A stretch of DNA of 64,000 bases from Nocardia transvalensis (GTDB taxonomy: Bacteria > Actinomycetota > Actinomycetes > Mycobacteriales > Mycobacteriaceae). The notes beneath the pieces were generated by a model, which saw nothing but the letters and a program-made list of their open reading frames with translations, did not search any database and had not been told where the DNA came from. Shown here one piece after another: positions 59,329 through 64,000 of this stretch (position 1 is the first letter of the stretch; every line of letters begins with the position of its first letter). The stretch spans positions 558,001-622,000 of the forward strand of contig NZ_JADLQQ010000003.1 of assembly GCF_015477765.1 (NCBI RefSeq). The letters are read 5' to 3'. The translations under genes were made by a program, and so were the position numbers.

Positions 59329-60477
59329 TCACGGATTCTGGGGCAGCTGCAGCGGCGGTGGCAGCGGCAGGCCGGGGATCGGCTCGAGGGGGTTGGGAGC
59401 GGTGCGCCGCGGTGTGGTCCGGGGCTGCGTCGAGGAGGGGGTCGACGGTGTCGTGGTGGTGGTCGGCGGAGGTGTGGTCGTGGTGGGGGGCGGAGGCGGT
59501 GTGGTCGTCTCCGTGGTCTCGGTCGGCTCGACCGGGGGCGGCGCGGGCGCGATGGTGGTGGTTGTCACCGGGAGCGTCGTCGGGGGAGGAGGGGGCGGTG
59601 CGGTCGTCGTGAGGAGCTGGGAATGGGCGTCGGGCAGCGGCGGCACCGGGGTGGTGGTGTTCTCTCGGAACAGCAGTGCCACGCCCAGGCCGCCCAGCAT
59701 CAGCCCGACGATCACGGCGCCCGCGATGAGCAGCGGTATGCGGCGATTCTTGCGGGCCGGTTCGGTGGTGGTGCCGGTGGTGGTCTGCTCCTCGACGGCG
59801 GCAGTGGCCGGTGCGGCCACCGGAATGGCCGCCGAATAGGCCTGTACCGGTGGCTCCTCGCTCGCCAGTGCGGGCAGGACGTCGGTGACCACCAGCGCAT
59901 TCTCGGTATGCGTGGGGTCCGGCGGCGTCGTCCCCGCCGGGGTCGCGAGCACCGAGGCCAGTGCCGCCCTAGCGGCATCGTGGGCGAAACCGCGGCCGCT
60001 GCCGTCGTCGGAGCCGGGCAGATCGGCCTCGCTGACCAGCACCACCGCGCGCAGACCCAGGTAGTCGAGGGCCTCGCGCAGGGCATTCACCTGCTGCTGA
60101 GGCCAGGCCGCGGGGTAGGTGGCATAGAACTCCGCGGGGCCGTTGAGATGGTCCGCGGCGAGGTTGATCAGACAGAACAGTGCCGTCGCCACCAGGTCCT
60201 CGGCCCGGTAGGCCTCACCGTCGTCGACCGGGATACCGGCCGGGTCGCCGACCGCGGCGAAGAATCCGGTGATCGAGTGGGTGTGCCCGGCGGGCGGTTC
60301 GCCGCCCAGGGCGGTGTCTCCCTCGTCGGACATGTACAGCACCGGTTCGCGCACGATATAGAGGGGTTCGGGGGAATCCTCGGACGCGCCGATCTCGGCG
60401 TCCGGCTCGCCGCCGCTGGTCAGGATCGCCGCGATGCATTCGTCCTCGGCGATCCGCAGGCCCACCCCTGTGGCCAT
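59329..60477 (-). CDS. Actin-fold-like membrane protein with Pro/Thr-rich tail
   Basis: A 382-residue protein. The N-terminal 230 residues (MATGVGLRIAEDECIAAILT; REPVLYMSDEGDTALGGEPP; YPAAWPQQQVNALREALDYL; AVVLVSEADLPG) look like the first half of the actin/Hsp70 fold, with no visible second half. One membrane helix (residues about 245-268) then leads to a 110-residue tail of Pro/Thr repeats (PTETTETTTPPPPPTTTT) ending Pro/Leu-rich. Together with the neighbours it forms an Hsp70-like family operon. The ATG at 60477 follows AGAGG. Function unknown; attachment of the tail to the cell wall or glycosylation is possible. Confidence 0.7.
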   Translation of the reverse strand: MATGVGLRIAEDECIAAILTSGGEPDAEIGASEDSPEPLYIVREPVLYMSDEGDTALGGEPPAGHTHSITGFFAAVGDPAGIPVDDGEAYRAEDLVATALFCLINLAADHLNGPAEFYATYPAAWPQQQVNALREALDYLGLRAVVLVSEADLPGSDDGSGRGFAHDAARAALASVLATPAGTTPPDPTHTENALVVTDVLPALASEEPPVQAYSAAIPVAAPATAAVEEQTTTGTTTEPARKNRRIPLLIAGAVIVGLMLGGLGVALLFRENTTTPVPPLPDAHSQLLTTTAPPPPPPTTLPVTTTTIAPAPPPVEPTETTETTTPPPPPTTTTPPPTTTTTPSTPSSTQPRTTPRRTAPNPLEPIPGLPLPPPLQLPQNP

Positions 60478-60548
60478 CCTCTGTACCTCGCTTCGCGTCT
60501 CATGGCGCCGCCTCCGGCGTCGCGGGCCGCGGTCGTTCCGCACCGCCG

Positions 60549-63098
60549 TCACACGAGCAGCGAACCGTGTCCCATGGCGCGGAGCATCGACAATAACTCC
60601 GAACGGGAACCGGCTCCGATGCGACGCCGGATCCGCGCGACATGATGCTCCACCGTCTTCGCCGAGATGTACAGTCGGGCGCCGATTTCACGGTAGGTCA
60701 GTCCCAGAAGTACCAATTCCGCCACTTCGCGTTCGCGCTCGCTGAGCAGGGTTTCGGTGGCCGGGGCGGGCTGCTGGGGCGGCGCCGCGGGTTCGGGTGG
60801 CTGGATCGGGTGCTGCTGCGGCCGGGCCTCGGTGCGAATCGTGCGGGCCAGTTTGAGCAGGGCGGTGGCGGTCGCCGAATCGTCGGCCGCGAGGGCCGCC
60901 TCGCTGGCCAGCCGCGCGGCGTCCCAGATCAGGCCGATACCGGCGAGGCGGCGCACGGCGGCGGTCACCTTCTCCTGGGAGACCTGGCCGCGCAGCACCA
61001 GCACCCAGGTGCGGCCCGCGTCGGCCAGCACCGCGGCATGCGGGTCACCGGCCAGCGCCGCGGCCTTCAACTGCTGGGCCGGTGGGAGCAGTTCGTCGGG
61101 GCGTTCGTGCGCGATGGCGGCCTGGATCGCATACCAGTGGAAGGCATTGGACCAGGCCGGTGGATGGTCCAGGCGGCGCAGCAGCTCGCGGACGGCATCG
61201 ACCAGTGCGGTCACCCGGCCCTCGTCGCGCAGCCGGATTCCGGCCAGCCACAGCTCGCCGATCGGCAGCAGGGCCAGCAGATCGGCCCCGACCTCGTCGA
61301 ACAGCGGATAGGCCGCCTCCCACGCCAGGACCAGCGCGGTGTGGTCGCCGCCGCGCCGGGCCAGGCCGACAGCGACGCCGTGCGCCAGCAGCCGATCCCG
61401 CTTCGACAGGGCCTCGAAATCGAGGGTCACAACGATTTTCGCGGCGGTCTGCTCGTCGCCGCCGAGCATCGCGGTCCAGGCCGCCAGGACCAGCAGATGC
61501 GGGTCGCGGTCACCACCGGCCCGCAGGGCGTCGGCGGCCCGGCGGGGTTCGCCCATACTCAGGCACAGCAGCGTCGCGATCGAGACCGCGGTGCAGGGGA
61601 GAACGCTGTCGGCGGCCGGGTCGGTGGCCCGGGCGGCCTGAATCAACGCCGAGGCCGCCGCAACGGCTGCGGCGCGGCCGGATTCGGCCGAACCGTTGCC
61701 CTCGGTCCCCGAGACGGGCACGCCGAGGGATTGAGCCACGGCGGTGGCGATCAGGCCCGCCCGCGCGGTCGCCTCGGTAGGCGGCCAGGGCGCCGCGGAG
61801 GTGGTCGACGCGGTGGCCGACTCGATATCGCCCACCAGATAGTGCACGGTCGCGCCGATGGCCCGGTCGGCACCCGCGCGCTGCGGGCCGAGCCAGGTGT
61901 AGAGCTGGGCGGCGCGGGCGGCGAGTCCACGCCGGGTCCACACCCCGGCGCAGACGCGAACGGCCGCAGCCACTTCCGCGGCGGGCGCGGTGGCACGGCC
62001 CAGCACCGGCTCGGCCAGCCGCAGGGCCGTCTCGCCGTCACCGGCGCGCGCGGCGGCCTCGGCCCAGCGGACCGCGACGGACTGCCGGTCGGCCCCGCTC
62101 GCCGCCGCCGCGGCGTAGTAGCGCACCGCCTCCTCACCCGTCTTTTCGGCGGTGGCACAGAGGAATGCGGCCAGGCGTGGATCGCGGACGCCGGATTCGG
62201 CGAGCAGCAGGGCGGTGTGGTCGCGCAGCAGCCCCGCCTCCAGGCGGGCCTCGAACAGCCGGCGCTGCACGGTCAGGAACCGGCGGTCGCCGACCAGGGT
62301 GCGCAGCGGGGCGATCGCCGGGGCCAGCAGGAGATCCGCATCGGTCACCAGGGCACTGGCCCGCGCTCGATCGATGAGGTCCAGGGCGGTGCCGTGGTCG
62401 ATGTCCAGCACCTCGGTGAGTTCGCCGGGATCGAGGCCCGCGCCGGTGGTCGCGACGACGAACACGTCCAACAGGCGCGGATCGGTGCCGTCGAGCAGTG
62501 AGCGCGCCCAGGTGGTCACGGCGTCGTCGACCGCGCCGATGCCGGCGTCGAGCCGGGTCGCGCAGGCCGCGGACAGGGCCGCGACCACGCCGCCGTGGAT
62601 TCCGGCGGTCTGGCGATGGATGTGCTGGGCCACCTGGCGCGGCACCATCATTCCCAATTCCCGGGCGAACGGCGCTATGTCGGCCACGCCCAGGGCGCGC
62701 AGATCCAGCACCCGGCCGCGTCGCGACACCGCGTCGATCAGGCCGCGCAGGGTGATGTCGTGCGGGCGGGGGCGGGTCGCGACCACGACGGTGCAGCAGC
62801 CGGATTCGACTACGACGGTGAGCTTTTCCAGCTCGGCCCGCTCGAGGGTGTGTGCGTCGTCGATGATCAGTGCGGGTGGTACGCCGTCACCGCGGCCCGT
62901 GGTGGCGACGTCGTCGCAGGAGGCGATGCCGCGGCCGCGCAGGCGGGCGCGGATCGCGGCGAGCAGCGTCGACTTGCCCGTGCCCGCGCGGCCGCGCAGG
63001 AGGTAGACCAGCGGATCCGGGCTGCGGGAATCCAGCTCGCGGAGGATTTCTCGTGCGCCCGGCAGGGATTCGAGCGCAACAGTTGCAGTTGTTATCAC
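60549..63098 (-). CDS. Giant AAA/STAND-type LuxR regulator
   Basis: A regulator of about 849 residues. A P-loop ATPase domain lies at the N-terminus with Walker A GRAGTGKSTLLA, Walker B PALIIDDAHTLE, and VVVATRPRP (sensor region). A long Ala/Leu helical repeat area follows and a C-terminal LuxR-type helix-turn-helix (SEREREVAELVLLGLTYREI followed by GARLYISAKTVEHHVARIRR). Proteins of this type (STAND/MalT-like) bind ATP and an inducer, then activate transcription. The size and gene order near etfD recall M. tuberculosis Rv0339c. The GTG at 63098 has GAGGT upstream; GTG 63116 would overlap the previous gene by eight bases. Confidence 0.87.
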   Translation of the reverse strand: MITTATVALESLPGAREILRELDSRSPDPLVYLLRGRAGTGKSTLLAAIRARLRGRGIASCDDVATTGRGDGVPPALIIDDAHTLERAELEKLTVVVESGCCTVVVATRPRPHDITLRGLIDAVSRRGRVLDLRALGVADIAPFARELGMMVPRQVAQHIHRQTAGIHGGVVAALSAACATRLDAGIGAVDDAVTTWARSLLDGTDPRLLDVFVVATTGAGLDPGELTEVLDIDHGTALDLIDRARASALVTDADLLLAPAIAPLRTLVGDRRFLTVQRRLFEARLEAGLLRDHTALLLAESGVRDPRLAAFLCATAEKTGEEAVRYYAAAAASGADRQSVAVRWAEAAARAGDGETALRLAEPVLGRATAPAAEVAAAVRVCAGVWTRRGLAARAAQLYTWLGPQRAGADRAIGATVHYLVGDIESATASTTSAAPWPPTEATARAGLIATAVAQSLGVPVSGTEGNGSAESGRAAAVAAASALIQAARATDPAADSVLPCTAVSIATLLCLSMGEPRRAADALRAGGDRDPHLLVLAAWTAMLGGDEQTAAKIVVTLDFEALSKRDRLLAHGVAVGLARRGGDHTALVLAWEAAYPLFDEVGADLLALLPIGELWLAGIRLRDEGRVTALVDAVRELLRRLDHPPAWSNAFHWYAIQAAIAHERPDELLPPAQQLKAAALAGDPHAAVLADAGRTWVLVLRGQVSQEKVTAAVRRLAGIGLIWDAARLASEAALAADDSATATALLKLARTIRTEARPQQHPIQPPEPAAPPQQPAPATETLLSEREREVAELVLLGLTYREIGARLYISAKTVEHHVARIRRRIGAGSRSELLSMLRAMGHGSLLV

Positions 63099-63108
63099 GG
63101 GCCCGACC

Positions 63109-64000
63109 TCAACCACCCGTGTGCGGGAGTACCTGGCCCGGCGCCTGCAGCACGGTGCCGAGCGCATCGCCCGCCTGACCGAGACCGTTGTTCAGGGTGT
63201 TGCCCAGGCCCGAGCCGGGTTGGCTGGGGAGGGTGGGCGCCGACGGTGGCTGCACGGGCGGTGGTTGCACGGCCGGTGCGGGTGGGGGCGAACCAGGTTG
63301 CGGTGCGGGCGTATTCGGCACCGGGGTATCGGGCCGGCTGTCGGCGGCGGGAGCCTGCGGGTCACTGCCGGAGGTGCTGACCGGAGCCGGGGTGTCGGCG
63401 GTAGTGCCGGAGATCGGTGCCGTCGTGGCCCGATCGCCTTGTGCGGTGCCGGTATTCGACACTGCCGTGAATCCGCCGGAAGTGGGGCCTGCACCGGCAG
63501 TCGAGGTGCCGGGCGTGGGCGTGGCAGTGGTCGGTTCGGACGAATTCGGGGTCGGTGACGACTGGATCGCGGTGCCGAGGGCGAGGGTGCCCGTCGCGAG
63601 CACCGCGACGGCCACGGCGGCACCGCCGATGAACGCCACGCGCCGCCAGGTGCCGACCCGGTCGGCGCGCTTTTGCTGCGGGAGCGGAGGCAGGATCGGG
63701 GTGCGTTCGGGCGCGGGGATGGGCTCGGGCGCTGCGGATTTCACGACCGCAGCGAGGGAGGTGGTGGTCTGGGCGGCGTCCGCGAACTGTGTGGTGTCGA
63801 GAAGGTCGGCGGCCAGGGCGCTCGCGCCGTGAGCGCTGGTGTGCGCCGGTTCCGAGTCGGCCAGGACGGGGACGCCGAACTCGGAAGAGATCAGCTCGGC
63901 CAGGAGCGGAATCGCAGCGCCGCCGCCGGTCAACAGGATTCGACCCGGGCGGGCGGAACCCGCCCGGCGCAGCGCCTCGTGGACCAGCTCCAGTGAGTGC
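63109..64000 (-). CDS. Hsp70-like membrane protein, C-terminal part (start outside window)
   Basis: The frame is open from the window end to the stop at 63109-63111. The visible start, ELVHEALRRAGSARPGRILLTGGGAAIPLLAE, is the adenosine motif of an Hsp70/actin-fold ATPase. It is followed by FGVPVLADSEPAHTSAHGAS, a basic linker, one membrane helix (about WRRVAFIGGAAVAVAVLATG), and a Pro/Thr/Ser-rich tail ending VLPHTGG. The same order of parts is seen at 41876 and, without the second half, at 59329. Coupled to the LuxR gene by a ten-base gap. The true N-terminus and gene size cannot be seen. Confidence 0.8.
   Translation of the reverse strand, partial: HSLELVHEALRRAGSARPGRILLTGGGAAIPLLAELISSEFGVPVLADSEPAHTSAHGASALAADLLDTTQFADAAQTTTSLAAVVKSAAPEPIPAPERTPILPPLPQQKRADRVGTWRRVAFIGGAAVAVAVLATGTLALGTAIQSSPTPNSSEPTTATPTPGTSTAGAGPTSGGFTAVSNTGTAQGDRATTAPISGTTADTPAPVSTSGSDPQAPAADSRPDTPVPNTPAPQPGSPPPAPAVQPPPVQPPSAPTLPSQPGSGLGNTLNNGLGQAGDALGTVLQAPGQVLPHTGG

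Overview
The window is high-GC DNA from a mycolic-acid-containing actinomycete, most probably Nocardia or a close relative. The evidence is the gene content: a giant AftD-type arabinofuranosyltransferase preceded by its usual DUF2613 partner, a FadA2/FabG4/HtdX/TetR/LpqI block and FadE5 in the order known from the Mycobacterium tuberculosis Rv0236-Rv0244 region, dcd and UDP-glucose dehydrogenase as in Rv0321-Rv0322, and an aspartate/alanine aminotransferase, EtfD and a giant LuxR regulator as in Rv0337c-Rv0339c. I see no phage, integrase, insertion sequence or CRISPR array. The only RNA gene I could identify is one tRNA-Gly(CCC).

Layout. 1-9.4 kb: 3' part of a MATE/Wzx-like flippase containing a large palindrome, a DUF3068 membrane protein, an acyltransferase-3 that overlaps AftD tail to tail, DUF2613, an isochorismate synthase and a universal stress protein. 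9.7-11.6 kb: a small unknown protein coupled to an ADP-ribosylglycohydrolase. 11.7-17.5 kb: thiolase FadA2 divergent from FabG4-HtdX, then TetR and LpqI. 17.9-20.6 kb: a putative secreted operon of an unknown exported protein, a lipase-fold protein that has lost its catalytic Ser and His, and a 29-residue membrane peptide. 20.8-25.8 kb: 6-phosphogluconate dehydrogenase, a DUF4185 (endo-D-arabinanase-type) protein and two tandem GGDEF proteins. 25.8-32.6 kb: FadE5, small metabolic enzymes, a second DUF4185 protein, a crotonase and a hydrolase. 33-34.5 kb: a toxin-antitoxin-like pair, a lipoprotein and a YdcF-like protein. 34.6-46.9 kb: NCS1 permease, dCTP deaminase, TRIC-like channel, MmyB-type regulator, tRNA-Gly, P450, UDP-glucose dehydrogenase, an Hsp70-like membrane protein, a His-rich YibE/F protein and an aminotransferase. 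46.9-50.5 kb: XRE regulator, a second copy of the small unknown family, a secreted protein and an AA10 LPMO. 50.9-64 kb: EtfD, exported proteins, two tandem S1 peptidases, and an operon of an Hsp70-like membrane protein, a giant AAA/LuxR regulator and a related membrane protein.

Two themes join the parts. First, the beta-oxidation genes are tied together by one palindrome, TTACY-N4-RGTAA, found before fabG4/fadA2, the tetR gene, fadE5 (twice) and etfD. This suggests a regulon covering an acyl-CoA dehydrogenase, the shared thiolase/reductase/dehydratase, and the membrane protein that receives electrons from ETF. Second, cell-envelope genes are frequent: AftD, two DUF4185 proteins, LpqI, the flippase, acyltransferase and UDP-glucose dehydrogenase. 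A small hairpin repeat sits directly after the stop codons of several unrelated genes and looks like a lineage-specific 3'-end element.
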